Source: Geminicoccus harenae
Lineage (GTDB): Bacteria; Pseudomonadota; Alphaproteobacteria; Geminicoccales; Geminicoccaceae
Assembly: GCF_019800005.1 (NCBI RefSeq)
Contig: NZ_JABGCL010000013.1
Coordinates: 60,960 to 124,959 of the forward strand
DNA length: 64,000 bases
Direction: 5' to 3'
Every line of letters begins with the position of its first letter. Position 1 is the stretch's first letter. The translations under genes and the position numbers were made by a program. A model generated the notes under the pieces. It saw only the letters and a list, made by a program, of their open reading frames with translations. It was not told the origin of the DNA and searched no databases. This document shows positions 34,174 through 44,503 of this stretch, piece by piece.

Positions 34174-35366
34174 CCACCCCCCAGGCGGTCCGCTTCCTGA
34201 ACGAGGCGCGCGCCCTGTCGCTGCTCTACCGGCAGGGTGCGATGAGCCGAGCCGATCTGGCCCGCGGCTTAAGCATGACCCGCTCCACCGCCAGCAGCCT
34301 GATCAGCCAGCTCCTGGCCGACGGCTTGGTCGTGGAGCGCCCCGACGCCGCGCGCAGTGAGGTCCGCGCCGGCCGCCCCGGCATCGCCATCGCGATCCAG
34401 CCCGAGGGCGCGTTCTTCATCGGCGCGGAGATCGGCGTCGGCTATGTCGTCGTGATCGGCCTGAACCTCGCGGCTGAACTCGTCACCCGCCGCCGTGCCA
34501 GCTTCGAACTATCCGGCAACCGACCGGAGGAAGTCGTCCAGCTTGCCTGCGGCCTCGTCCGCCAGGTGGTGGCAGACCTGCCCGATCTCTCCCGCATCCG
34601 CGGCCTGTGCGTGACCGTGCCGGGGCTGCACGACCATGACGGCGTCCTGCTGACCGGCCCGTTCCTCGGCTGGCGCAACGTCCCGATCGCCGATCTGGTC
34701 CGCACCGGGCTGGGCCTGGACATCCCGGTCAGCTCGGAAAACGACGCCAATGCCTCGGCCATCGCCGAGATCTATGCGGCCGGCACCGACGGCCCGAACG
34801 ACCTGCTCTGCCTGTTCCTGGATTTCGGGATCGGTGCGGGGATCGTGGCGGGCGGGCGGCTGTTCCGCGGCCATCACGGCTTTGCCGGGGAGGTCGGCCA
34901 CATGGTGGTGGCGGATGCCGGCATCACCCACCGCCTCGACCCGCCCGGCCGCTGGGAGAACCTGATCGGCGCCGAGGCGGTGCTGCAGGTCTGGCAGAAC
35001 AAGGGCGGTGCCGGCGACACGATCGGCAGCCTGGTCCGGGCTCTGCAAGCAAAGGAGCCGGCCGCCTGGGAAGCCTCCCGGCACTTCGCCTATTGGCTGG
35101 GCCGCGGCCTGGCCTCGGTCGCCAACATCATCGACCCCGGCCATGTCGTGCTGAGCGGGTCGGTCGCCCGCCTCTACCCCTTCGTCACGGGCGAGGTACA
35201 GGACGCCCTGCGCCGCCACGTGTTCGAGGACTACCAGGTGCCGACCCTGGCCCTGGCCCGCCATGCCGAGGACGGCCCCGCGATCGGTGCCGCCTGTCTC
35301 CTCCACCAGGAAATGCTATCGTTGGACATGGTAGGCCGCCATCGCGAGCGATGGCGCATGCCCTGA
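34170..35366 (+). CDS. ROK family transcriptional repressor (NagC/XylR type)
   Basis: A 398-residue protein from a GTG that overlaps the kinase stop. An N-terminal winged HTH (residues 10-65, GAMSRADLARGLSMTRSTASSLISQLLADGLV) precedes a ROK sugar-binding domain with ENDANASAIAEIYAAGTDG and DFGIGAGIVAGGRLFRGHHG. The Cys-rich zinc motif of kinases is absent, replaced by GITHRLDPPGRW. It probably represses the adjoining operons through the TTTGT-N11-ACAAA sites at 32431 and 35405 until its sugar binds. Confidence 0.92.
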   Translation: MTTPQAVRFLNEARALSLLYRQGAMSRADLARGLSMTRSTASSLISQLLADGLVVERPDAARSEVRAGRPGIAIAIQPEGAFFIGAEIGVGYVVVIGLNLAAELVTRRRASFELSGNRPEEVVQLACGLVRQVVADLPDLSRIRGLCVTVPGLHDHDGVLLTGPFLGWRNVPIADLVRTGLGLDIPVSSENDANASAIAEIYAAGTDGPNDLLCLFLDFGIGAGIVAGGRLFRGHHGFAGEVGHMVVADAGITHRLDPPGRWENLIGAEAVLQVWQNKGGAGDTIGSLVRALQAKEPAAWEASRHFAYWLGRGLASVANIIDPGHVVLSGSVARLYPFVTGEVQDALRRHVFEDYQVPTLALARHAEDGPAIGAACLLHQEMLSLDMVGRHRERWRMP

Positions 35367-35404
35367 AAGCATGGCCCCTTGACGACGCCCCGCCGATCGG
35401 GCGA

Positions 35405-35425
35405 TTTGTTTGGACAGTTGACAAA
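35405..35425. promoter_or_regulatory. Candidate ROK operator TTTGT-N11-ACAAA before the ABC importer
   Basis: Perfect 5-bp arms with an 11-base spacer, 81 bases upstream of the binding-protein start. It matches the spacing and half-sites of the element at 32431-32453. A second overlapping reading, GTTTG-N9-CAAAC at 35408-35426, is also symmetric. Confidence 0.6.
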
Positions 35426-35505
35426 CCAAGCGCCGTGCTGGCGCACCAATAGATCACCTGCCTGGGGCAACGGATCCGGGCGGCTGGCTCAGGGAGATGA
35501 CCAAG

Positions 35506-36771
35506 ATGAAGCGGATATTGCTGTCGACCGTCTGCGTCGCCGTGCTGGGCCTGGCCGCAGCCGCCGTGGAGCCGGCGCAGGCCCAGGACCAGGGCAGCGT
35601 CGAGGTGCTGCACTGGTGGACGTCCGGCGGCGAGGCCGCGGCGGTGGGTGTCCTGAAGCAGGACATGGAGTCCAAGGGTGTCGCCTGGCAGGACATGCCG
35701 GTGGCCGGCGGTGCCGGCGAGGCCGCCATGACCGCACTGCGCGCCCGGGTCACCTCCGGCAACCCGCCGACTGCCGCCCAGCTGCTCGGCATGTCGCTGC
35801 GCGCCTGGGCCGAGGAAGGCTATCTGGGCGATCTGACCGAGGTCGCCGAGCCGGAAGGCTGGGACAGCGTGATCCCCGAGCCGCTCCAGGCATTCGCCAA
35901 GTATGACGGCCATTATGTCGCCGCCCCGGTCAACATCCACCGGCCGAACTGGCTGTGGTCGAACGCCAAGATCTTCGAGGAGAACGGCCTGACCCCGCCC
36001 AAGACCTGGGACGAGTTCAACCAGGTCGCCGAGGCGCTCCAGGCCAAGGGCATCCAGCCGCTCGCCCATGGCGGCCAGAACTGGCAGGACACCACCGTGT
36101 TCGACGATGTCGTGCTCGGCATCGGCGGCCCGGAATTCTACCAGAAGGCCATCATCGAGGCCGATCCGGAAGCGCTGGGCTCGGACACCATGGTCAAGGT
36201 GTTCGACCAGATGCGCAAGATCCGGGGCTTCGTCGACCCGAACTTCTCCGGCCGCGACTGGAACCTCGCCACCGCCATGGTGCTGAACGGCGAGGCCGCC
36301 ATGCAGCTCATGGGCGACTGGGCCAAAGGCGAGATCATCGCCGCCGGCAAGACGCCCGGTGTCGACATCCTCTGCACCCCCGCCCCCGGCACCGAGGGCT
36401 CGTTCCTGTTCAACACCGACTTCTTCGCCATGTTCGACGTGGGCGAGGAGCGGCGCCCGGCCCAGCTGATCATGGCATCCGCCGCCATGTCGCCCTCCTT
36501 CCAGGAGACCTTCAACCTGGCCAAGGGCTCGATCCCGGCGCGCACCGACGTGCCCGGCGACAAGTTCGACGAATGCGGCAAGCAGTCGATGGCCGACATC
36601 AAGGCCGCCCAGGAGAAGGGCACGCTGATGGGCTCGCTGGCCCACGGCCACGCCCAGCCGCCGGCCGTCCAGGGTGCGATGTTCGACGTGGTGACCAACC
36701 ACTTCAACTCCGACCAGTCCTCGGCGGACGCGGCCAAGGCCCTGGTCGACGCGGTCGCCGCCGCCCAGTGA
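35506..36771 (+). CDS. Carbohydrate ABC transporter substrate-binding protein
   Basis: A 421-residue family 1 sugar-binding protein with a signal peptide MKRILLSTVCVAVLGLAAAA ending near AQAQ. ATG at 35506 is preferred, since AGGGAG lies nine bases upstream; an ATG at 35497 overlaps that site. VEVLHWWTSGGEAAAVGVLKQ, the NIHRPNWLWSNAKIFEENGL hinge block and LMGDWAKGEIIAAGK are typical of GtsA/glucose-mannose binding proteins. It is the first gene of an importer operon preceded by a candidate ROK site. The sugar is not identified. Confidence 0.93.
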   Translation: MKRILLSTVCVAVLGLAAAAVEPAQAQDQGSVEVLHWWTSGGEAAAVGVLKQDMESKGVAWQDMPVAGGAGEAAMTALRARVTSGNPPTAAQLLGMSLRAWAEEGYLGDLTEVAEPEGWDSVIPEPLQAFAKYDGHYVAAPVNIHRPNWLWSNAKIFEENGLTPPKTWDEFNQVAEALQAKGIQPLAHGGQNWQDTTVFDDVVLGIGGPEFYQKAIIEADPEALGSDTMVKVFDQMRKIRGFVDPNFSGRDWNLATAMVLNGEAAMQLMGDWAKGEIIAAGKTPGVDILCTPAPGTEGSFLFNTDFFAMFDVGEERRPAQLIMASAAMSPSFQETFNLAKGSIPARTDVPGDKFDECGKQSMADIKAAQEKGTLMGSLAHGHAQPPAVQGAMFDVVTNHFNSDQSSADAAKALVDAVAAAQ

Positions 36772-36839
36772 GCCGATCCGGCCCGGACGCAGCAGCGCCC
36801 GGGCCGGCCCATCTTCGCAACGCTCGAAAGCCGGCGCCG

Positions 36840-37739
36840 ATGGCAGCAACCGAAAGAATGGCGGGCAAACGCAGGCTGGCGAACGCCCTGCCCTTGTTCG
36901 TGCTCTCGCCGAGCCTCCTGATGGTCACGATCGGCGTCTACGGCTTCATGCTGTTCTCGGTGATCCTGTCCTTCACCGGCTCCAAGATGTTCCCGCGCTT
37001 CGTCTTCACCGGCTTCGACCAGTACGAGCGCCTGTTCAGCAACCCGCGCTGGGGCGTGGCGGTCCAGAACATCTTCATCTTCGGCGGGCTCTATATCGTC
37101 CTGGCCACGATCCTGGGCCTGGGCCTGGCGATCCTGATCGACCAGCGGATCCGGGCGGAAGGGGCGTTCCGCACGATCTTCCTCTACCCGATGGCGCTGA
37201 GCTTCATCGTCACCGGCGTCATCTGGCAGTGGCTGCTCAACCCGGGCCTGGGCCTGGAGCGGCTGGTGCAGGGCTGGGGCTGGGAAAGCTTCTCGTTCAA
37301 GTGGCTGGTCGACCCGCAGATGGCGATCTACACGGTGGTGATCGCCGGGGTCTGGCAGGTCGCGGGCTTCGTCATGGCCCTGTTCCTGGCGGGCCTGCGC
37401 GGGATCAACACCGAGATCCTGAGTGCCGCCCGCATGGACGGGGCGCCCACGCACAAGATCTACACCCGCATCATCATCCCCGCCTTGCGCCCGGTCTTCC
37501 TCACCGCCTTCGTCGTGGAGGCGCATCTCGCCATCAAGTCCTACGACCTCGTGGTGGCGCTGACCAAGGGCGGCCCGGGCTTCGCCACCGAGCTGCCCTC
37601 GACCTTCATGTACACGACCACCTTCACCCGCAACGAGATGGGCTTAGGGGCTGCCAGCGCCACGGTGATGCTCATGACGCTCGCCGCCATCATCATCCCC
37701 TATCTCTATTCGGAGCTGCGCCATGAGCGTCGCGGCTGA
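36840..37739 (+). CDS. Sugar ABC transporter permease (MalF type)
   Basis: A 299-residue inner-membrane permease with about six helices, ATG at 36840. The EAA loop is NTEILSAARMDGAPTHKIYTRIIIPALRP. YPMALSFIVTGVIWQWLLNP is also typical of GtsB. Its end overlaps the second permease by 17 bases, so the two are coupled. Confidence 0.93.
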   Translation: MAATERMAGKRRLANALPLFVLSPSLLMVTIGVYGFMLFSVILSFTGSKMFPRFVFTGFDQYERLFSNPRWGVAVQNIFIFGGLYIVLATILGLGLAILIDQRIRAEGAFRTIFLYPMALSFIVTGVIWQWLLNPGLGLERLVQGWGWESFSFKWLVDPQMAIYTVVIAGVWQVAGFVMALFLAGLRGINTEILSAARMDGAPTHKIYTRIIIPALRPVFLTAFVVEAHLAIKSYDLVVALTKGGPGFATELPSTFMYTTTFTRNEMGLGAASATVMLMTLAAIIIPYLYSELRHERRG

Positions 37740-38616
37740 GACCGTCATTCTCCGGCGCTCCGGCAGCGGCGTGAACCTCGCCCGCTTCGCCGTCTATGCG
37801 CTGCTGATCGTGGCCGCCGCCGTGTTCCTGGCGCCGCTGGTCTCCATGGTGTTCACCTCACTGAAATCCATGGACGAGATCCGCGCCGGCAACCTTCTCT
37901 CCCCGCCCGGTGCCGTCACCCTGGAGGCCTGGGCGACCGCCTGGAACAGCGCCTGCATCAGCGTCAGCTGTGCCGGCCTCAAGGGCTATTTCCTGAACTC
38001 GATCCGCATGGTCGTCCCCGCCGTCCTCCTCTCGGTGGGCCTGGGTGCGCTGAATGGCTACGTGCTCACCAAGTGGCGGTTTCGCGGCGACAATCTCCTG
38101 TTCGGCGCGATGATGTTCGGCTGCTTCATCCCGTTCCAGATCGTGCTGATCCCGATGGCGTTCACGCTGGGCAAGATCGGTCTGGCCGGCACCACGGCGG
38201 GCCTGGTCCTGGTCCATGTCGTCTACGGCGTCTGCTTCACCACGCTGTTCTTCCGCAACTTCTACGTTGCGGTCCCGGACGAGCTGGTGAAGGCCGCGCG
38301 CATGGACGGGGCCGGCTTCTGGCAGATCTTCACCCGCGTCCTCCTGCCGATCTCCTGGCCGATCATCGTGGTCTCGGTGATCTGGCAGTTCACCGGCATC
38401 TGGAACGACTTCCTGTTCGGCGCCTCGTTCGCCGGCGGCGAGAGCCAGCCGATCACGGTAGCGCTCAACAACCTGGTCAACACGTCCACCGGCGTGAAGC
38501 TCTACAATGTCGACATGGCGGCTGCGATGATCACCGCCGCCCCCACCATCCTGATCTACCTGTTCCTCGGCCGCTTCTTCCTGCGCGGCCTGATGGCCGG
38601 TGCGGTGAAGGGGTGA
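37723..38616 (+). CDS. Sugar ABC transporter permease (MalG type)
   Basis: A 297-residue permease with the MalG-type EAA loop ELVKAARMDGAGFWQIFTRVLLPISWP and TSLKSMDEIRAGNLLSPP near the N-terminus. An insert (ACISVSCAGLKGYFLNS) as in GtsC glucose permeases is visible around residue 80. It forms the heterodimeric channel with the preceding permease. Confidence 0.93.
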   Translation: MSVAAETVILRRSGSGVNLARFAVYALLIVAAAVFLAPLVSMVFTSLKSMDEIRAGNLLSPPGAVTLEAWATAWNSACISVSCAGLKGYFLNSIRMVVPAVLLSVGLGALNGYVLTKWRFRGDNLLFGAMMFGCFIPFQIVLIPMAFTLGKIGLAGTTAGLVLVHVVYGVCFTTLFFRNFYVAVPDELVKAARMDGAGFWQIFTRVLLPISWPIIVVSVIWQFTGIWNDFLFGASFAGGESQPITVALNNLVNTSTGVKLYNVDMAAAMITAAPTILIYLFLGRFFLRGLMAGAVKG

Positions 38617-38650
38617 GGATGTTCGACCCGTCGGCGCACGTCTTCATTCT

Positions 38651-38679
38651 GTCATCCCCCGGCTCGTCCGGGGGATGAC
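38651..38679. repeat. Extragenic palindrome between permease and ATPase genes
   Basis: A perfect inverted repeat with 12-bp arms (GTCATCCCCCGG) around the 5-base loop ctcgt. Related copies occur near 62422 and 62574. It lies inside the importer operon and may trim or stabilise the mRNA between the permease and ATPase genes. Confidence 0.65.
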
Positions 38680-38745
38680 GCAAAGGGAAGCGCCGCTGTA
38701 GGCGGACGAAGCCAGCCGCCGGACCGGCAAAAGGAAAAGAGTACC

Positions 38746-39885
<1,140 letters not shown>

Positions 39886-39899
39886 CAGGATCCTCGATC

Positions 39900-40976
39900 A
39901 TGCCGAAGAAACAAGACCGCCTCCTGCGCGTGGGCGTGCTCGGCTGCGGCCCCATCGCCCAGGCCGCCCATTTCGAGAGCTGCACCAAGGCGAGAAACGC
40001 GGAGCTGTTCGCGGTCTGCGACGTGGCCGACGACCTGCGCGAGCGCATGGCCGCCACCCACGCCCCGCGCAAATCCTATGCCGACTACGACACAATGCTG
40101 GCCGACCCCGAGCTGGAGGCGGTGATCATCGCCACCTCCGACGCCTTCCACGTGCCCGCCGCGATACGGGCTCTCCAGGCCGGCAAGCACGTGCTCTGCG
40201 AGAAGCCGCTGGGCGTCGCCGTCGAGGAGGTCGAGGCGCTCGCCGCCACCGTCCGGCAGACCGGCCTGACCCTCCAGGTCGGCCACATGAAGCGCTTCGA
40301 CCCCGGCATCGAGGCCGCCAAGTCCTTCATCGCCACCGAGATGGGTGAGCTCCAGGCACTCAAGGCCTGGTACTGCGACAGTACCCACCGCTACGCCATG
40401 ACCGACGCGGTCCAGCCGCTGATGGTCACCAGCCAGAACGCCCGCAAGCCCTCTGGCGACCCCAAGGCCGACAAGCGCCGCTACTTCATGCTGGCCCATG
40501 GCAGCCACCTGCTCGACACCGCCCGCCATCTGGCCGGCGAGATCACCGCCGTCCAGGCCCGCCTCTCCGAGCGCTTCGGCGCCTATTGCTGGTTCGTCGA
40601 CCTCGAGTTCGCCAACGGCACGCTCGGCCACCTGGACCTCACCGTCGCCATCCGCGGCGACTGGCAGGAGGGCTTCACCATCTATGGCGAGCACGGCTCG
40701 ATCCAGGCGAAAACCTATAATCCCTGGTACTACAAGAGCTCCGACGTCGAGATCTTCCACGAAAAGGATGCCTCCACGAGACGCGTGCTCGGCGCCGATG
40801 GCCATTTCTACCGCCGCCAGCTGGAAGGCTTCGCCGACACCATCCTCCACGGGCTCCCCCAGCAGGGCGCCGACGTGACCGACGGACTGGCCTCCGTGCG
40901 CGGCATGGTCGCGATCGCCCGCAGCGTCGAGCGTGGCCAGCCCGTGCGCCTGGCCGAGGTGGAGGGCCTGGTATGA
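39900..40976 (+). CDS. Gfo/Idh/MocA family sugar oxidoreductase
   Basis: A 358-residue NAD(P)-dependent dehydrogenase. The Rossmann motif is VGVLGCGPIAQAAHFESC and the family's EKPLG motif is CEKPLGVAVEEVEALA. The substrate-side KRFDPGIEAAK and HGSHLLDTARHLAGE carry the likely catalytic Asp/His. It oxidises a sugar or inositol. It follows the ATPase gene by 14 bases and overlaps the isomerase gene by 4, so it belongs to the catabolic operon. Confidence 0.92.
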   Translation: MPKKQDRLLRVGVLGCGPIAQAAHFESCTKARNAELFAVCDVADDLRERMAATHAPRKSYADYDTMLADPELEAVIIATSDAFHVPAAIRALQAGKHVLCEKPLGVAVEEVEALAATVRQTGLTLQVGHMKRFDPGIEAAKSFIATEMGELQALKAWYCDSTHRYAMTDAVQPLMVTSQNARKPSGDPKADKRRYFMLAHGSHLLDTARHLAGEITAVQARLSERFGAYCWFVDLEFANGTLGHLDLTVAIRGDWQEGFTIYGEHGSIQAKTYNPWYYKSSDVEIFHEKDASTRRVLGADGHFYRRQLEGFADTILHGLPQQGADVTDGLASVRGMVAIARSVERGQPVRLAEVEGLV

Positions 40977-41800
40977 CCCTGCGTCTGGGCATCTTCGCCA
41001 AGACCTTCCCCGGCAGCGACCCCGCCGCCGTCCTGGCCGAGGTGAAGGCCGCCGGCTACGCCACCTGCCAGTTCAACATGGCCTGCTGCGGCCTCCCGGC
41101 CCTGCCCGACACGATCGACCAGGCCACGCTCGCCCGCATCGACGCTGCCCGCCAGCAGAGCGGCGTCGAGCTCTGCGCCATGTCCGGCACCTTCAACATG
41201 ATCCACCCGGACGCTGCCGTCCGCGCCGACGGCCTGCGCCGCCTCCAGGTCCTGGCAGACGCCACCGCGGCTCTCCGCATCCCGATGATCACCCTGTGTA
41301 CCGGCACGCGCGACCCGGACGACCAGTGGCGCCACCACCCCGCCAACACGGAGCCCGATGCCTGGCAGGACCTCCTCGCCAGCATGGAGCAGGCCATCCG
41401 CATCGCCGAGGCCCACGGCCTGAAGCTCGGCATCGAGCCGGAGCTGGCGAACGTCGTGGACAGCGCCCGCAAGGCCCGCCGCCTGATCGACGAGTTGCGC
41501 TCGCCCACGCTCGCCGTGGTCCTGGACCCCGCCAACCTGTTCGAGATCGCCCCACCCGACGAGCAGCGCCGCCTGGTCGACGAGGCGCTGGACCTGCTCG
41601 CCGACCGGATCGAGCTGGCCCACGCCAAGGACCGCCACCCCGACGGCTCGTTCGCCACCGCCGGCAAGGGCGTGCTCGATTTCGACCATTATCTGGCCGG
41701 CCTCCGGCGGATCGGCTTCGCCGGCCCCCTGGTCACCCACGGCCTCACCCCCGCGGAAACCCCGGAGGTCGCGGCCTTCCTGCGCGCCCGCCTCCCATGA
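40973..41800 (+). CDS. Sugar phosphate isomerase/epimerase (xylose isomerase-like TIM barrel)
   Basis: A 275-residue AP_endonuc_2-type barrel. Metal ligands are suggested in LGIEPELANVV (Glu), VVLDPANLF (Asp) and ELAHAKDRHPDGSF (His). Such proteins (IolE, IolH, tagatose epimerase-like) isomerise, epimerise or dehydrate keto-sugars. Pairing with a Gfo/Idh/MocA gene is common in 3-keto-sugar pathways. ATG overlaps the previous stop and the stop overlaps the next start. Confidence 0.87.
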   Translation: MTLRLGIFAKTFPGSDPAAVLAEVKAAGYATCQFNMACCGLPALPDTIDQATLARIDAARQQSGVELCAMSGTFNMIHPDAAVRADGLRRLQVLADATAALRIPMITLCTGTRDPDDQWRHHPANTEPDAWQDLLASMEQAIRIAEAHGLKLGIEPELANVVDSARKARRLIDELRSPTLAVVLDPANLFEIAPPDEQRRLVDEALDLLADRIELAHAKDRHPDGSFATAGKGVLDFDHYLAGLRRIGFAGPLVTHGLTPAETPEVAAFLRARLP

Positions 41801-42606
41801 GCCGCACCAGCTTCGGCCGCGACGGCCTGGACCTGTCCGCCTGGGACGATGGCGGCGATGGTCTCCCCGTCCTGTTCCAGCACGGCCTGTGCGGCGCGCA
41901 GCACCAGCCCGCCGAGATCTTCCCGACCGGCCCCGCCCTGCGCCGCCTGACCCTGGAATGCCGCGGCCACGGCACCTCCCCGCCCGGCCCCCTCGACCAC
42001 CTGTCGATCCGCACCTTCACTGACGACGCCGCTGCCTTCCTCGAAGCCAGCACCGACCGCCCCGCCGTGGTCGGCGGCATCTCCATGGGCGCTGCCATTG
42101 CCCTGCGGCTGGCCGTCACCCGCCCGGACCTGGTCCGTGCCCTGGTCGTCGCCCGCCCTGCCTGGACCACCCGCCACGCACCCGCCAACATGGCCCCCAA
42201 CGCCCTGGCCGGCCGCCTCCTCGCCCGGCATCCGCCCGACACCGCCCGCCGCCTGTTCCTCCAGAGCCCCCTGGCGACCCGGCTGCGCCGCCACGCCCCC
42301 GACAATCTCGCCTCCCTGCTCGGCTTCTTCACCCGCCCCCCGCAGGCCGTGACCGCCGCCCTGCTCGGGCGCATCTCCGGCGACGGCCCCGGCGTCGCCG
42401 CGACCGACCTCGCTCGCCTCCAGCTCCCGACCCTGGTCCTCGGCCACGGCCTGGACCTGATCCACCCGCTCCGCCACCTGCGCACGCTTGCCCGCGCGAT
42501 CCCCGGCGCCAGGCTCGTCGAGATCACCCCCAAGGCCGTCAGCCCGCAACGCTACCGCGACGACTTCCGGGCGGCGCTCGCCGCCTTTCTCACGGGTCTT
42601 TCCTGA
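41797..42606 (+). CDS. Alpha/beta hydrolase
   Basis: A 269-residue hydrolase with the oxyanion-side FQHGLCGAQHQP, nucleophile elbow GGISMGAAIALRL (Ser near 95) and a late Asp/His region (LGHGLDLIHPLRHL). A lactonase or esterase is plausible at the end of a sugar-oxidising operon, where it could open an aldonolactone. It overlaps the isomerase by 4 bases and is the last gene before the exopolysaccharide locus. Confidence 0.82.
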   Translation: MSRTSFGRDGLDLSAWDDGGDGLPVLFQHGLCGAQHQPAEIFPTGPALRRLTLECRGHGTSPPGPLDHLSIRTFTDDAAAFLEASTDRPAVVGGISMGAAIALRLAVTRPDLVRALVVARPAWTTRHAPANMAPNALAGRLLARHPPDTARRLFLQSPLATRLRRHAPDNLASLLGFFTRPPQAVTAALLGRISGDGPGVAATDLARLQLPTLVLGHGLDLIHPLRHLRTLARAIPGARLVEITPKAVSPQRYRDDFRAALAAFLTGLS

Positions 42607-42945
42607 ACGCCATCAATCACTTGACGATCATCCTCCCAGCGGCGCCTGAGCCCGGGCCATCTTCCTGCCCGGTTCCGGAAAAACCGCTGCGACACTGGGA
42701 CCGCAGGCCATTGCTGCGCCGCAGTGTTGCGGTTCTACCGGCTTTGCCTAAAATGCCCGCAGTTGATCAGAGGGAGCGGCCGGTCATCATAGGAACAGTT
42801 GCCGATCTTCGAAGGGTGCTGGTCGAAGTTTCCCCGCTGATTTTTGAAGGTTATTGGCCTCGTTGCCGGAAATGACGCGGTCCCGTGGCCGCCGGTCATG
42901 GAACATGGCGCAGCCGGCAACGACACCGTCAGCCCGAGGTCGAGC
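42607..42945. other. 339-base promoter region of the exopolysaccharide locus
   Basis: No gene is supported between the hydrolase and the initiating glycosyltransferase. It holds an imperfect dyad around 42684-42736 (AACCGC...CACTG against CAGTG...GCGGTT) and lies upstream of a long co-directional cluster, so it should contain the cluster promoter. The reading frame of the next gene is open back to 42844 but lacks family sequence there. Confidence 0.45.
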
Positions 42946-44412
42946 ATGGCACCGCGTGCGATAGATGCCGCCGCTCCGGACGGCTTCCGGATCCTCCCGG
43001 ACTCCCGCCTGCGTGGCCGCCTCGGCCGCCGGCTCCTCTCCCCGGTCCTGCTCACCCACCTCCTGCGCTTCGCCGACCTCCTCGCGATCTTCGCCGGCGC
43101 CCTGATCGTGCCCTTCATCCGCGAAGGCGGCCCGAGCTTCGTCGCGACCGAGGCCTTCCTCCTCCTGGGCGTGGCCCTGTTCGCCAGCAACGCCTTCTCG
43201 CTCGCCGGCCTCTACGCCGAGGACCAGCTCCACCGCACCGGCCGCCAGATCCGCTACGCCCTGACCCTGTGGACCCTGGCCGCCGTGCTGGGCGTGGCCA
43301 TCCTGTTCCTCGCCAAGGTCTCCACCGACGTTTCCCGCGTCTGGGCGTTCGGCTGGTATCTGTCCACCGCAGCCCTCCTGGTGCTGATCCGCCTGGCGCT
43401 GACCCGCGCGGTCGGCGCCCTCAAGGAAGCCGGCTTCCTGCTCCGCCGCGTCCTGGTGGTCGGCAACGGCACCCACGGCCACGCCACGCTGGAGCGCCTG
43501 CGCAAGCACGACCCGGACACCCTCGTCCTGGGCTACCTGGAAACCGAGCTCGACACCCCGCTCGGCCCCGACCAGGGCCGCTGGCTGTCCGGCTTCCTCC
43601 AGGCCAGGCGCGTCGAGCACGTGGTCATAGCACTCCCCTGGTCCGCCACCGAGCGCGTCGCCTCGCTGCTCGACAAGCTCCGCCGCCACCCGGTGAGCGT
43701 GAGCTTCCTGCCCGGCATCGACGCGAACGGCCGTGCCCTCCCGCTGCGCGGCATCACCACCTATGCCGACAGCCCGGCCTTGCGCCTGCTCGACCGCCCC
43801 CTCGACGAGCGCAAATACCTCCTGAAATCCCTGGAAGACCGGATCCTGGGCTCCCTCCTCCTGGTCGCGATCGCCCCCCTCCTCCTGGCCATCGCGGTCG
43901 CGATCAAGCTGACCTCCAAGGGCCCGGTCTTCTTCCGCCAGGCCCGCGTCGGCTTCCACGGCCAGCAGTTCCGCGTCTTCAAGTTCCGCTCCATGTACAC
44001 CGACCTCTGCGACCGCGAAGGCCAAGGCTTCGTCGCCCACACCAGCAGGAACGACCCCCGCGTCACCCCGCTCGGCGCCTTCCTGCGCAAGACCTCGCTC
44101 GACGAGCTGCCGCAGCTCATCAACGTCGTGCTGGGCGACATGAGCCTGGTGGGGCCACGGCCGCACGCGGTGGCGCATGACGATCACTACAGTGCGTTGA
44201 TCGACGAGTATCTGTCCCGGCACCGGGTGAAGCCGGGCATCACCGGTTGGGCGCAGGTGAACGGCGCGCGAGGAGAAATCAACAATATTACGCAGATGGA
44301 GCAGCGGATCAGATACGACTTGGAATATATCGAACAGTGTTCAGTAGGCTTTGATCTCTGGATCATGCTGCGGACAATTGGAATACTAGCCAGCGACGGC
44401 CAAGCGTACTGA
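42946..44412 (+). CDS. Undecaprenyl-phosphate sugar phosphotransferase (initiating, WbaP/WcaJ type)
   Basis: A 488-residue polyprenyl phosphoglycosyltransferase, ATG at 42946 six bases after GAGG; the Met at 42898 is an alternative. Four N-terminal helices (residues about 40-165) precede a CoA-binding-like domain (VLVVGNGTHGHATLERL) and the catalytic bacterial sugar transferase domain. The latter has ARVGFHGQQFRVFKFRSMYTD, LGAFLRKTSLDELPQLINV, GDMSLVGPRPH and VKPGITGWAQVNGARGE. It starts the repeat unit on undecaprenyl phosphate. Codon use switches abruptly from very high GC to lower GC near 44270, inside the last conserved block. Confidence 0.93.
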   Translation: MAPRAIDAAAPDGFRILPDSRLRGRLGRRLLSPVLLTHLLRFADLLAIFAGALIVPFIREGGPSFVATEAFLLLGVALFASNAFSLAGLYAEDQLHRTGRQIRYALTLWTLAAVLGVAILFLAKVSTDVSRVWAFGWYLSTAALLVLIRLALTRAVGALKEAGFLLRRVLVVGNGTHGHATLERLRKHDPDTLVLGYLETELDTPLGPDQGRWLSGFLQARRVEHVVIALPWSATERVASLLDKLRRHPVSVSFLPGIDANGRALPLRGITTYADSPALRLLDRPLDERKYLLKSLEDRILGSLLLVAIAPLLLAIAVAIKLTSKGPVFFRQARVGFHGQQFRVFKFRSMYTDLCDREGQGFVAHTSRNDPRVTPLGAFLRKTSLDELPQLINVVLGDMSLVGPRPHAVAHDDHYSALIDEYLSRHRVKPGITGWAQVNGARGEINNITQMEQRIRYDLEYIEQCSVGFDLWIMLRTIGILASDGQAY

Positions 44413-44503
44413 AGGTACATCACAAATATTTGCTGCCCTCCATGCTGACATGGCAACGTGTCACTGCCTTCAGATCAGTCACTAGTCCTTGCTGGAGAAA
44501 CGG

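Noticed and set aside
42787..44223. 478-codon minus-strand frame opposite the initiating glycosyltransferase
   Set aside because: Glu/Gly/Ala-rich shadow of a strongly biased gene; it ends near the point where GC3 drops, as expected for an artefact of composition.
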